Positions 9,864 to 21,434 of a DNA stretch of 64,000 bases are shown here, piece by piece. A model generated the notes under the pieces. That model was not told the origin of the DNA, ran no database searches, and saw only the letters and a program-made list of their open reading frames with translations. The position numbers and the translations under genes were made by a program. This stretch comes from Panulirus ornatus. Lineage: Eukaryota; Arthropoda; Malacostraca; Decapoda; Palinuridae. The stretch is taken from NCBI RefSeq assembly GCF_036320965.1, contig NC_092234.1:30691703-30755702 (forward strand), read 5' to 3'. Within the stretch, counting starts at the first letter, position 1. Each line of letters begins with the position of its first letter.

Positions 9864-10556
9864 CGGGTGTATGTAATCCACACACCTTGAGTGCATCTAT
9901 CCACACAATTCCTGGGTGTATCTATCCACACATCTTGGGCGTATTCATCCACACATCTTGGGGTTTATCTATTCACACAATTCTTGTGTGTCTATCTACA
10001 TATCTTGGGTGTATCTATCCACATATCTTGGGTGTATATATCCACACAACTTTGGTATATCTATCCATATATCTTGGTTGTATCTATCCAAACATCTTGG
10101 AGTGTATCTATCCACACAACTCCTGTGTATCTATCCACATATCTTGGGTGTATCTGTCCACACATCTTAAGAGTATCTTTCCACACATCTTAGGTGTATC
10201 TATCCACACATCTTGGGGTGCATCTATCTACACATCTTGGGGTGTATCTATCCACACAACTCCTGGGTGTATCTATCCACACATCTTGGGTGCATCTGTC
10301 CACACATCTTGGGATGTATCTATCCACACATCTTGGGTGTATCCATGCACACATCTCGGGTGTATCTATCCACACATCTTGGGTGCATCTATCCACACAT
10401 CTTGGGGTGTATCTATCCACACAACTCCTGTGTATCTATCCACATATCTAGGGTGTATCTATTCACATATCTTGGATGCATCTGTCCATACATCTTAAGT
10501 GTATCTATCCACACATCTTGGGTGTTTCTATGCAAACATCTCGAGTGCATCTATCT
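9864..10556. repeat. 23-bp minisatellite, about 30 units
   Basis: Units of 22-24 bases follow the pattern GTGTATCTATCCACACATCT plus TGG. A variant ending in ACAACTCCTG (or ACAATTCCTG) recurs near 9,908, 10,118, 10,258 and 10,423, hinting at a loose higher-order arrangement. The plus strand lacks stops over long stretches only because the unit lacks them. Unit length changes shift the frame, so no protein is called. Confidence 0.95.
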
Positions 10557-11639
10557 AGAAAGAATATGCGCATCCACTGCCCATGTCCATCAGCCCACAT
10601 CATTCTTACCTCTCAAATAAACATCCACGGAAATGCAAGGTTGGTTGCACTCTTCACTCCTCTCCATCCACACACAAAAATATCCACACCAATCATCTCT
10701 CAACATCCCTTGTAATACCCAAACCTATCACCCCTTAATAATATCCACACTTATCTAAATCCCTCATCATCCCCACGTGATACCCACACCAGTCAATCCC
10801 TCACCATCTCCACATGATGTCCACATCAATCATCCAACATCCACATCAATTATCCTTCATCATCCACAAATAATACCAGCATCCATCATGCCTCACCATC
10901 CACCCAAGGTTCTGACACATAACAGTACTCACCAACATAGCAATGTAACCCACTGTCCAGACTGATGAACGTAGAAACATATTCCTGTGTTATTCATCGT
11001 ACAATCTTCAGTACATTCAAGGTCACTGAAACTACCAGGTAAGGAAAGGTGTCAAACAATATCAAATCGTAATTTACTATGACAGTGTCAGACAAGTAGA
11101 ATTTTCCTTTTTGACGCGTTTCGTTCATTAAAATAGTAATGAATAACAAATCATTCATCAAACGACAGAGCATTAAGCATTACAAATATACTCGTAAGAC
11201 AAGGTCATCTTTATCTACTTCCAAAATAAACAAAATCCCTTTTATAACATAAACGCTTTTAATGTTTACCCTCCTCATCTCCCCATCTACTAACCTACAA
11301 AAAAAAAGGGAGATAAAACTCTCCAGAAACGAAAAAAAAGGAGTTTTAAAAGGATGACTCCTCTCGCCTCAAACGCTCTTCTTGTGTACATACATAAAAA
11401 AAAAAGAATTGGTTTCACTTCTGCAACAAAAAAACAACACCAACATTTTCCCCTCACCTCACCCAGTGTATAATCCCTCTCTCCCTCCACCACACATTGT
11501 AAAGCCATTTGCATTGCAGCCTCTTGACTCGTCCCTCCCCCCCCATCACCACCGCAGCATCCCCCTGACATAACAACAACAAATCAACTCCCTTCTACTC
11601 CCCTCTACAGGCCACTTACACCCTAGTCAACAGCCAAAC
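10557..11639. other. Decayed tandem sequence then unique AT-rich DNA
   Basis: From about 10,660 to 10,910 CCACA, CATCA and CCCTCA words recur with loose 40-50 base spacing, probably an old minisatellite. No gene was found in the rest. Confidence 0.5.
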
Positions 11640-12075
11640 CCCTCTCAACCCGTGCAACAGAGGGGAAAACATTGCACCCCTCTCTGCAACCAGTGAGGGG
11701 TGCTGCGATGTCCCTTGCAACAATTAACTGGTGGGAGGCGGGACGCGGGCTGTTCATCTCTCGTCAACTGCCCCAGTTCATCTATCACAACACAAGAGGG
11801 GAAAGCTTAAAAGAGGGGAAAAGATTTACCCGCCGTCATCACACTTGCAACAATATGCTCGTTGCAAAGGGGATGGTGTGGGGGAAGGGAGCAATTTTTT
11901 TTCTAAGCCAGGGGGTTATTAGAGGGGAGAGACGTGTGGCGGGAGGCTTGCAACATTACCCTCTGATGGGAGATGTTTACAAATTCATTAAGGCATCCCC
12001 CCTACAGAGGCTAATTTGCATAAACGCTATTAATCGTTGCAACACACAGATTTCAACACCATTAATCTCTGCAAC
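11640..12075. other. Cluster of TTGCAA and GAGGGG words
   Basis: The palindromic hexamer TTGCAA occurs at 11,715, 11,845, 11,862, 11,948 and 12,037, with further TGCAAC words at 11,653, 11,685 and 12,069. They alternate with GAGGGG(A). Equal base frequencies predict about 0.1 TTGCAA in this length. The cause could be an old tandem repeat, a regulatory array or biased composition. The open frame at 11,672-12,133 resembles no protein I know. Confidence 0.55.
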
Positions 12076-12149
12076 GGTGATCCTGATTAGAGGGGTGTGT
12101 CGCGGAAGCGATCATGGGGGAGTGATGACTTAATTGTGAGGGGAGACGC

Positions 12150-12620
12150 GGCGGAGAGATCGAGGGGAGGCCACGGCGACCTTAGTGAGGGGAAATATGA
12201 AGTCGCGCCAGGAAGGGGAAGCCGGGATGCAGACGCTGAGGGGAGATCATGAGAGTCCTATTAACGATAATGATAATAACAGTTTAATTTCAGATTTTTG
12301 TATTACTGTTTTTGGAGAGAGAAAAAATATCTTTCAATAAAACCTGAAAAGAAAACACTCGGTGAGGGGGAGACTATGGTGATGCTGACTGAGGGGAGAC
12401 TGAGGCAGAGACTGCAAGGGGAGATTGAAGAGGCGCTGTTCACGAAGGGAGACTGAAGCAAAGACGGTGAGGAGAGGTCAAGTGGGATGCTGACGGAGGG
12501 AGGTGGTGGAGACACTGAGTGAGAGACGAGAAGAGACTGAGATGGTGAGGATGAGGGGGGGACTATATGGAGACGCTCATGAGGAGAGACTGAGGTAGAG
12601 GGGCCGAGGGGAGACTAAGA
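12150..12620. repeat. Degenerate G-rich tandem repeat
   Basis: GAGGGGAGACTGAGG-like words recur at irregular 20-50 base intervals, for example 12,238, 12,390 and 12,600. This is probably an eroded minisatellite that leads into the (GA)n tract. Confidence 0.7.
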
Positions 12621-12631
12621 CTGTGCTGAGG

Positions 12632-12633
<2 letters not shown>

Positions 12634-12705
<72 letters not shown>
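12634..12705. repeat. (GA)n microsatellite
   Basis: About 36 GA units. Confidence 0.97.
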
Positions 12706-12708
<3 letters not shown>

Positions 12709-12841
12709 GCACGAGGCTAGTGAAGGAAAACTTAAAAGAGATGATGGAAGGGGGGGAACTGAGGGGGAAGCTGGTGAGGAAAAGCAAGGAGCTACGTAAG
12801 GGGAGGATGTAAGGACCCTGCTGAGGTGAGTGGGAGTGAGA

Positions 12842-13085
12842 GGTCATCAATGCTGCTTGAGCAAGAACACGACAGTCATCGCATGACCCCGGAGGTACCA
12901 TGATGACGCGAGGGTCATCAACGCTGCTACACATTCAGTTAAGAGTACGATAGTCACCTCATGACGTAGGAAGAACCATGTTGACAGACAGGGTCACCAG
13001 TGTCGCTACACCATGTTAACGGAGGGGGGGTCACCAATGTTGCTACATCTTCAGTAGGGATACGACAGTCGTCTCATGACTCTAA
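12842..13085. repeat. Degenerate tandem repeat, three to four units
   Basis: GGTCAYCAAYGYTGCTACA and ACGAYAGTCRYCTCATGAC words recur near 12,844, 12,909, 12,989 and 13,028 with uneven spacing. Confidence 0.7.
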
Positions 13086-13840
13086 GAGGTTCCCCAGTGT
13101 GGAATCACAACCAACACACTCCGGCAGACGCTCCTGGAGACCTCCTCCCACTGGTGCCGTGGGACCACTGAGCCCCCTCCTCTCTTTCTCATCCCATCTT
13201 GGCACATCTCAATCACCCGACGGTAAATCAATTACTCACTTATTATCTATGACTATCAACTTTTCTTCATGACCCATCATGAGAAATACCGACTGTCTCT
13301 TACACCGTCATCTTAAACTCAACAAATCATCTCATATGGTGAAATACATTTTTGTCAAAATAAATGACAATGACCCAATATCATCTGCATTTCCTCTTGC
13401 TTGTCATTGGTAATAAACACAGGGTTCTCCTACAAGTCACTCTGCAACCAAAACAATCTACGTAATACTCAAGGTACTTAATGAGACGCGAAAGGGAAAT
13501 AAAATTATGTGGTCTAATTATGACTCCGGAAACTGTTGCTTCTTCACCAAACAAGGCTGGCTGTTCTCCAGAGGACCATCTGCACCTCAAAATGACACCC
13601 TAGGCAGAGAACGAAAGTCAGACTCTGATGCGAGGGAATTGTAGCTACAAGCACTCTCAATCCTCACACTACTGGATGAATCCTGGTATCAGTAACCAGC
13701 CCTTATTAAGTGTTGCTTGCGTAACACATTCATTCATCAGGATTATTGGCTTAGAGAATCTTGGGATTCGAGTTCGATCCCAAGGTTTATTGAAGTGTTT
13801 CTTGTGAAAACATAATTTACATGATTTACAAAACTGGGCT
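13086..13840. other. Unique sequence, no gene seen
   Basis: No family recognised. A lone box B-like word near 13,771 has no box A partner. Confidence 0.45.
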
Positions 13841-14205
13841 TCAGTCTCTCATCTCAAGCGTGGTCATCATCCTGTCTCTCATCTCAAGCATGGTTCCACA
13901 GCATGGTTAGCATCCTGTCTCTCTTCTCATGCATGGTTCTATACCATGGTCAGCATCCTGTCTCTCATCCCATGCATGGTTCTATACCATGGTCAGCATC
14001 CTGTCTCATCTCATGCACGGTTCTATACCATGGTCAGCATTCTGTCTCTCATCTCATGCATGGTTCTATACCATGATCAGAGACTTGTTTCTCACCTCAT
14101 ACATGGTTCTATACCATGGTCAGAGTCCCATCTCTTATCTCATGCATGGTTCTACTACGTGGTTCATCACATGTATGGTTCTCCTGCGTCGACAGCATCT
14201 TCTCT
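13841..14205. repeat. 43-bp minisatellite, about 8 units
   Basis: Units run CATCCTGTCTCTCATCTCAT, then GCATGGTTCTATACCATGG, then TCAG. Middle units (13,908-14,060) are nearly identical and the ends are diverged. Each unit carries the near-palindrome CCATGG. The short frames inside are repeat artefacts. Confidence 0.93.
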
Positions 14206-15132
14206 CTAACCTCACGAGTGAGGACGCCTCTTGCACCTCCGCAAAATAAAACTATACCACTAGGAACATCAAGAGACTCCACACACCTTCATGAACTTCA
14301 TAAAACCCTTACGGCCACGATTTTCAGAAGATCCGTACTACCATGAACTTCACAAGAGACCCCCAATATCTCCATGAACGTCAGAAAGACACCCAGTACC
14401 ATCATGACCCTCTGATCTATCTTCACTCCCCGCCCACTAACACCGGTTTGCACACAGACACGGAGCCAATAAAACCAAACACCCGCTCCTCCCTCCCTCG
14501 TGTCGGCTTCCACACGTCCAATCGCTGGTATTCAGAGGATCTTCCTGCCGAAGTAATTACCAGCCCTGACCTGCACCGGGAGCAATATTGCAACGAACGC
14601 CTATTTAATTGCTGCTTCTGGTTTCTCATTTTAATCACATTCCCTTCTCGCCCTCCCCTCGTCCGGTCTCTCCCCCCTTCCCCTTCCCCTTTCTGCGGCT
14701 CGATCTCCCCTCTATTGCCAGGCGTGAATCCTTTGAATAAACCAATTAAGGGATGTTGCAAACCGCCGCCCTTGCAACAATGTGCCACCCCTCCACCGCT
14801 TCCCCTGTTGGGGCTACCACACGCCGCCACACACATTAACGGGAAGGGATTTGCGCTTTGAAATGTAAAACGTTGACTTCGGCTTCAAAGAATTATGGAA
14901 GGGTCAGTTCCCAACCATAAACTTAATCATGCGGTGCTCTGGCGAAAGGCATTATAGAGAATTTCTACCATTAAAACCATTATTAGGGGAAGGAACACAA
15001 TACACAGTACACACATCATTTCCAATTCATTCTAATGCTTTCCCAGGCTTTCAATCCTCCTGACACGGTCTATCTTCGTGTTGTATGATCTATTTCCAAC
15101 TTATACCGTGAACGAGACACGAATATGAAGCA
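14206..15132. other. Mostly unique sequence, no gene seen
   Basis: Degenerate CATGAAC/ATCATGACC repeats fade out by about 14,420. TTGCAA occurs at 14,588, 14,757 and 14,773 beside CCCCTC words, echoing the 11.6-12.1 kb cluster. Confidence 0.45.
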
Positions 15133-15254
<122 letters not shown>

Positions 15255-15349
15255 AAGCTTAATAGATTCCTACTGTATGTTTTACACTATTTTGGACTCA
15301 CTTTTCCGTCTTTAAGCCCTCCTCTTGTATTATGCAGTCCATCTCAAGT

Positions 15350-15890
15350 GCTAATATATGACCACTTTCTCCAAGCGGAGGTCCGTGGGGGTAATATTCT
15401 CAATACCCAGCCTACCGTGTGGGAAACACAAGGCCAACTCTGATGGTAGTGTCAGACCATAATTTACCCCCATGGTGTCGAACAGTGTGAAAAACCGGCG
15501 AAAAAATTCCGACCAAAGCTCTTGCACCTGGCCCCACACTGGTAGCCCTGGCCTCCCTTACACTGGGAATGTGTGGAGCCTACAACGACACTATTCCTGC
15601 TACCTGGCATAATGCAATGACGGTGTAAGCCACGCTTACCAACCCGATCCAAAGGACAGGGAAGGTAGTGTTCAGTTTCAAATCTATCGTCCTCCGGGGT
15701 AAAAGTAATTCATGGTCCGACTGTACGTACGCATGCGCACCTCTAACTTGGTGACTTAAGAGACATATGCCAGTACAACAAGTTCTCCCACACCACACCG
15801 TTGTAGGAACCTTAACCTCCACGTGTTGGGCAGGTCTAAGGCGCCACAGTCTATCATCTCCTTACAGGTAAAGTCCCCAAGCATGAGAAT
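15350..15890 (-). pseudogene. Decayed LINE endonuclease fragment, CR1-like
   Basis: Near 15,860-15,890 the minus strand reads ILMLGDFTCKEMID, resembling the GDFN block of APE-type LINE endonucleases. Near 15,715 another frame gives QSDHELLL, matching the SDH active-site block found downstream in that family. Frame changes and a stop lie between them. Spacing and order fit one endonuclease domain decayed in place. No RT follows within the element. Chance resemblance is possible because both blocks are short. Confidence 0.45.
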
Positions 15891-15936
15891 TGTATCTCAG
15901 TCCAGCCTTGTTACCCTTGCTGCTTCCTGTAAAGTC

Positions 15937-15938
<2 letters not shown>

Positions 15939-15995
<57 letters not shown>
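15939..15995. repeat. (GT)n microsatellite
   Basis: About 28 GT units, followed by GAGGGGATGTTGCAAGG, which pairs the two words of the 11.6 kb cluster. Confidence 0.97.
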
Positions 15996-15996
<1 letters not shown>

Positions 15997-17050
15997 TGCT
16001 TGAGGGGATGTTGCAAGGGTTGGTGATAGTAAGCTCAGACGGTGAGGGGTAAAGGAGAGCCGAATCAAGGGTTGTGGTATCAGCCACTGGTGAAGCAGGT
16101 CGAGGGAATAGGTAAAAGGACCGAAGCGGGGCTGGTGATGAAACCGGGGATGTCAAAAGAGAAATGAGGGCGGAGTTGAGGATGAGCTCGAGCTGAGGAA
16201 TGAAATGAGGCAAGATTCTGGAGAGAAAGAGAATGGTGACGTAGCTGTGGGTCAGGAAGAGGGCTGGCTGGCGGGGCCTGTGAGGGAAGCTATCAGGAGA
16301 CTAGTGGATGGGCTGGTGGAACGCCTGGGAAGGGGTTGAGGGAATATAACCTTTGGGTAATCGTTGGTGAAGTGGATGGTGATGGAGAGTCGGGAGAGGG
16401 GCTTAAAGATAGGCTAATGAAGTTGGATAAAAAGAAAATAACTAAAAAAAGGGTTGAGAGAAGGGCTGGTGAAGGGGCAGGGGAAGGGACTGCCGACGGG
16501 TCTGGTGGAGCTGGAAGGGTCGAGATGGGCTGGAGGAAAAGATGTATGAAAGAATAGGGAGACCCATGGATAGGCTCGATGATGTCCCAGCTGATGTACC
16601 AGCTGGGACAGGTACCGATGGCTAGATGGCTAAGTGGGGAGTGGGGGGGAGGGCTGATGAAAGGGTCGGGGGAATGGCCGATGGGATAGAACAAATGGCC
16701 TGATTGGGTAGTAACTGGTGTACGGTCTGGGAGCTGGGCTTGGGAAGGGATAGCTGTACGAGCAATGGAAGGCGTTGGTGGGATAGCAGGAGACAAGACT
16801 CCGAAGAGATTGGTGGAACGGATAAAGGGGCGACCGTGGGGAGGGGATGGGGGGGGGGGGGGGGGAGGAGGTTCCTCTGTGTAGAGCCTGAGGGCGGGGT
16901 AGGGAGGACGACTGGACACAGGGCTAGGATACGGGCCTGAGATGCAGCAGGCGGACGGGTAGTTGTGGTTTGGGTGGCGGTTAACAGATTGAAAACGTTG
17001 GCAAGAGCAGTCTGTGGTTAGGGAACGGATAGACAAATGAATGGTGAATA
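15996..17050. repeat. G-rich degenerate low-complexity region
   Basis: The plus strand is G-rich with GGCTGGTGGA/GGGTAG-like words and a run of about 15 G near 16,850-16,864. A perfect hairpin, GTCCCAGCTG (16,584-16,593) with its complement at 16,600-16,609, has a six-base loop. The 247-codon Pro/Ser-rich minus frame at 16,293-17,036 comes from the composition and is not called as a gene. Confidence 0.6.
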
Positions 17051-17389
17051 GAGAGCATGGTTAGGGACTAGACTGACTGGTGACTGCTGACAGTGGTGAG
17101 GAACTGACAAGGTCAATGCAGATGGGAAGTAATGTTTCCTTTGTGTCATAGTTGACATTTCTTGCTATGAAATCCGACATCTTGTTAAGTTTAACATTAT
17201 CAGTTACGCATTAATAGCGTAATTCAGGTCATTACTGTTATTAACTGAAAGGTCACTTTCTTCTTTTACTTTAATAAACATATCCCGATAATTTCAAATG
17301 CATACTTAACATTTTCATCGCCAAAATTCATCATGCTGCATTTGTCGATAGTGAAGTCCATTACCCATATCTTTGACCACTACAACAAT

Positions 17390-17700
17390 GTCTAAACACC
17401 TTGAATTCTTATGTAGTCTACCAGTGACTGGGCTGTACTTCCTAATTCCGTGTTCCAGGAAAGTATTAATATTCTGCTGCTGAGCCCAGTGTCCACATCA
17501 CTGATGGTGACTATAAAAAGTATGGGTCCCAGGAATGGGCCTTGTGGCACCCCGCTCGTCACGTCAAGCCACCTGGATGTTTCCCTATTCAAACCGAGGC
17601 GTTGTTTCTCGTGAGTCAGTTAGTCAGTTATCAACGCGCAGGTTCCATTTCCTGTGGCGTGAGTTTTCACTTAGCCATCTTCTAAGCGGATCTGTGTAGA
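17390..17700 (-). pseudogene. Decayed LINE reverse transcriptase fragment, CR1-like
   Basis: The minus strand encodes ETSRWLDVTSGVPQG and GPILFIV, then a decayed ISDVDTGLSSRI stretch. This is the SGVPQGSVLGPILF block of CR1/Jockey-type reverse transcriptases. The FADD active-site block expected about 25 residues later is lost (LSWNTELGSTAQS remains). Upstream, WLSENSRHRKWNLRV fits the preceding region in another frame. It is a short, frameshifted relic of a different family from LINE-1x. Confidence 0.7.
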
Positions 17701-18532
17701 ATCTTTTTTTTTTTTCCTTTTAAAGTCTGATCAAATAACATTTAAGGGTATTTTGGAATACCAATTATTATATATATGACAAGGGAACATCTGTTAAACA
17801 CGGTGTTTTGTTTCGAAACTCACGTTGATTATGGGTTACCAGTAATGTCCTCTATAGATTTTACTTCTAATCACCGTCTCTTTCCCAGAACCGAAGTATG
17901 GCAGTTGGGAGATCGGGAGGGAGGGAATAAGCCGGGGGGAGTGGGGTGAGGGGAGAAGGGTGGGGTGGGGTTAAGGTAGTGGGTGAGGAAGAAGGAATTA
18001 ACGAGGGAGGAAACTGGGCATTACAAGTAAAGAAGGGGTTAGTTACAGCCTGAGGGGGAGTCCGGCAGCGTTCTAACCCCAATAAACTAGTTACCTCTTC
18101 CAGGTATGCCTTGAATAACCTCATCTGTAATTAAGCAACGAGGCGGTTCTCGGCAGATGGTAAGACTCAATTATCCCATCCCTTCGTCAGCTGGTTAATT
18201 AAGTGTACCTATGATACCGGGCCATGAGCGGGGAACCACTTTTTTGGCGTCCTGCTCCAAAAGACTTGTATATTAAAATCTTCCATAACTATATCATTTT
18301 GTTTATTACACGTAAAATATGAGTTTGCTCACTATCATCAGGTTCCCATATAAGGCACGCTCACTTAAGACACTCGACATCTTTACGACACACTTGTACA
18401 AACCGACCCAGCCAAGGCGTAATCTGCGTCTGCATTGTGGGTCAACTTGTGCAGCCTTTTTAACCCACTGGTGAGTGAATATCCAACACGGATCACACCA
18501 GGTACTCACTGTGAGTCTGGCATTGCACGGCT

Positions 18533-18533
<1 letters not shown>
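17701..18533. other. Unique sequence with a G-quadruplex-forming tract
   Basis: No gene seen. At 17,934-17,970 six G-runs of three to six bases are separated by loops of one to five bases, fitting the canonical quadruplex pattern on the plus strand. Confidence 0.65.

Positions 18534-18585
<52 letters not shown>
18534..18585. repeat. (CA)n microsatellite
   Basis: About 26 CA units. Confidence 0.97.
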
Positions 18586-18587
<2 letters not shown>

Positions 18588-18758
18588 ATTCATTCGATAA
18601 GAATTTACGTTTTTCCTTTCTTTTTCTTGTCGTTATGGGCGAGCGAGGCCACCGTCAGGATCGCTTTATCTCGTAAAAATATCTGTAAACAAGTAAATAT
18701 GTAAAGTACAACATCTGTGTGCTCGTCCTGACTACAGCACACAGTGCTACCAGAGATA

Positions 18759-18759
<1 letters not shown>

Positions 18760-18803
<44 letters not shown>
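18760..18803. repeat. (CA)n microsatellite
   Basis: About 22 CA units. Confidence 0.97.
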
Positions 18804-18809
<6 letters not shown>

Positions 18810-19725
18810 ACCCACACGTCAACATCACAGTTCCAACAATATCTTCATGTATGAAAAAAAGAGTTTTGTCTGAGCGTCATCCACCAACGGACGCAGGATA
18901 ATCTTGAGAAAATCATTGTAATCAGCCGTCTGGGTCTTGGGAGAATATATTTCCTATATATCCTATAATATAATGTGAAATATACGGGAGCTGATGCTTA
19001 AGATGTGACGGTACCGGGGCCGGCGATATATCACGGCAAATTATAGCGATTATAGCTTAAAGGTGATTATAAGGTAGGTCAAGATTTAGATGAGACATCA
19101 TGGTATAAATATTCACGAAGTATTATCATTATTCTACCCAACTTACCACCTTGGCGTCACTAGAAGAGAACGTCAGGGAAATGATCAAAGATCTTCAGCC
19201 CCGTGCGCAATGGCTCAGCTCATCGCCAAGAATATTCATGAGTTCATCTAGTCTTAGATATTCGTCTTTCTCTTTTTTTTTCCTTCTTTTTGGAACGAAG
19301 ATTCGCATCTCTAATGAAGCACACGACACATAAATCCCCCCCCAGAGCGTAACAACACCTGGCTACCTCGATAAGGATATTGAAGCATAGCCCTACCAAT
19401 GACCCAGTACCCGTGTGATCTCGAGCAATTCTCCCATGATAAAGTAACTTAAAAAGAATCCGTCTTTCGCTTGACGTGAATCCGTCCGGCCGTCCGTTCG
19501 TCCGTCCACTTCCAACATCCGACTCAACAAAAAAAAAGGGGGGGGGGGGCGGCCAACGCCGTCTGCCAACTGTGACGTCATCGCCTCATTCAGCCACTCA
19601 CTGCAGCAACTCGAAAGGAGGTGGATTTTCCAGCATTATGTCACACTTACGTCATTCGGAGCCTCAAACGGTGGAAACAAATTCCCAATCGTGAACATCA
19701 CGTATGATAGAACACTAACTCAAAG
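18804..19725. other. Unique sequence, no gene seen
   Basis: No family recognised. A short A-run then G-run lies near 19,530-19,550. Confidence 0.5.
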
Positions 19726-19750
19726 TATATATATATATATATATATATAT
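19726..19750. repeat. (TA)n microsatellite
   Basis: About 12 TA units beside the 3' end of R2 copy b. Confidence 0.95.
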
Positions 19751-19885
19751 TTCTTCTTTCAAACTATTCGCCATTTCCCACGTTAGCAAGGTAGCGTTAA
19801 GAACAGAGGACTGGGCCTCTGAAGGAATATCCTCACCTGGGCCACTTCTCTGTTCCTTCTTTTGGAAAAAAAAGAAAAAAAAAAA
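19751..19885 (-). mobile_element. R2 SINE-like repeat, copy b, truncated
   Basis: The 3' half of R2 on the minus strand, from the tail at 19,751 to its internal T-run (A-run on plus) at about 19,866-19,888. There it joins LINE copy F in the opposite orientation, so the two 5'-truncated elements face each other head to head across the A-run. Confidence 0.8.
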
Positions 19886-20430
19886 AAAGAGCGATCGGGG
19901 CCTGAACATACAGGAGGGTGAAAAGCGTGTAACAAATAGAGTGAATTGGAACGATGTGGTATACCGGGGTCGACGTGCTGACAATGGATTGAACCAGGGC
20001 ATGTGAAGCGTCTGGGGTAAACCATAGAAAGTTTTGTGGGGCCTGGATGTGGAAAGGGAGCTGTGGTTTTGGTGCATTACTCATGACAGCTAGAGACTGA
20101 GTGTGAACGAATGCGGCCTTTGTTGTCTTTTCTAGCGCTACCTCGCGCGCGCGGGGGTAGTGGGTGCCATTTCATGTGTGGCGGGGTGGTGACGAGAATG
20201 GATGAAGGTAGCAAGTATGAATATGTGCTGTGTATATATGTATATGTCTGTGTATGTATATGTATGTATATGCTGAAATGTATATGTATGCATATGTGCG
20301 TGTGTGGACGTTTATGTATATACATGTGTATGTATGTGGGTGGGTTGGGCCATTTCTTTCGTTTGCTTCCATGCGCTATCTCGCTAACGCGGGAGACAGC
20401 GACTAAGTATAACAAATAATAAAAAGAAAT
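19886..20430 (+). mobile_element. RTE-like LINE-1x copy F, 3' end with long 3'UTR
   Basis: It starts at the DRGLNMQEGERR-type codons near the RT C-terminus (diverged here) and continues through the stop region at about 19,970 into the long-form 3'UTR. That UTR contains an internal tail-like module near 20,118-20,155 (CGCTACCTCGCGCG) and the terminal module near 20,350-20,405. The element ends AAGTATAACAAATAATAAA and then (TA)n. It shows how the UTR-only fragments G and I relate to the LINE. Confidence 0.83.
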
Positions 20431-20441
20431 AAAATATTCAT

Positions 20442-20449
<8 letters not shown>

Positions 20450-20515
<66 letters not shown>
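20450..20515. repeat. (TA)n microsatellite
   Basis: About 33 TA units directly after the 3' end of LINE copy F. Confidence 0.97.
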
Positions 20516-20520
<5 letters not shown>

Positions 20521-21038
20521 CTCGCGCGGTGTAAACACATACACGTCAGGGTTATTACCACAGGTGCAGGATAATTTCATCATTACTGTGTAAATACAGC
20601 AAATGTGGCAGATGGTACAGATGTTCTACAAGAGTTGTGTGACACGTGACAGCCACAGATGGTGCAAACATAAGGAACATTCCATCTTACTACAACAGGG
20701 ACAATGACAGGTGGTAAGGCTAAGAAAAGACGAGGAATTCTTGTAGACCACTGCTGCCCCAGATGGTGTACAACATGACAAACTCCCTCCTACCACACTC
20801 ATGTGGACCACTGACAGATGGTGCATATACGTCTACGTTCCGTCCCTGTGTGAGGCGCAAGTGACAAGACAGGTGGTACTGCAATTATAATACCTCCGCC
20901 CAGCGCAACAACATACCTACTGCAGGAGAAGCAGTAGCACAGTGCCCTCCAGATTCAACACACCAGCGACAGGCGGAGGAGCAAGCCACACATTGAGGAA
21001 AATAGCATAAAAAAAGAAAAATCTAAATGCAGTTCTCT

Positions 21039-21040
<2 letters not shown>
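20516..21040. other. Degenerate tandem-like sequence, no gene
   Basis: ACAGATGGT and GACAGGTGGTA words recur near 20,600, 20,655, 20,708, 20,760, 20,813 and 20,868, about every 53 bases. This suggests a very old minisatellite. Confidence 0.5.
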
Positions 21041-21093
<53 letters not shown>

Positions 21094-21104
21094 TGTGTGT
21101 GTGT
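21041..21104. repeat. (GT)n microsatellite
   Basis: About 32 GT units. With the (CA)n at 21,183 it forms an inverted pair. Confidence 0.97.
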
Positions 21105-21177
21105 TTTATTGGGGGAAAGAATTACACTCGTGTTATCAAGTGTCTTACTTTGTACATATGTATCATGTTATTACTAG

Positions 21178-21182
<5 letters not shown>

Positions 21183-21234
<52 letters not shown>
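21183..21234. repeat. (CA)n microsatellite
   Basis: About 26 CA units, complementary to the (GT)n tract 78 bases upstream. Confidence 0.97.
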
Positions 21235-21236
<2 letters not shown>

Positions 21237-21314
21237 CAGTCTAAGCCAAGTGTCTATTTATTGATCAGTACCGAGGGTAGGATGAACAGCTGGAATTGGC
21301 TGTGGGCCGACTAT

Positions 21315-21406
21315 TACGCCCAGAGTTCGAACCCATGTGAGCTCAGAACCTTGCGGACGGTTCCGTGCTGCCTCACGGTCAGTAACGCCAACCACTATAC
21401 CACGAA
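21315..21406 (-). mobile_element. tRNA-derived SINE-like fragment, second type
   Basis: On the minus strand GTGGTATAGTGGTTGGCG (box A-like, 21,387-21,404) is followed by GGGTTCGAACTC (box B-like, 21,323-21,334). The box A half resembles tRNAs that begin with a GTGGTNTAGTGG D-arm. The gap between the boxes is long and I see no clean cloverleaf, so a SINE head or tRNA pseudogene is favoured over a functional tRNA. It differs from the module at 38-122. Confidence 0.55.
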
Positions 21407-21434
21407 TACCCACGAAAGATTTGAATTCGGAAGG

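Noticed and set aside
9887..10620. Long YLSTHLGC-type plus frames up to 203 codons
   Set aside because: 23-bp minisatellite translation. Unit-length changes move the same phrase between frames.
13760..13800. tRNA-like box B word on the plus strand
   Set aside because: A lone GAGTTCGATCC word with no box A at the right distance.
16293..17036. 247-codon Pro/Ser-rich minus-strand open frame
   Set aside because: It lies opposite a G-rich degenerate repeat, has no domain, and the composition alone removes stops.
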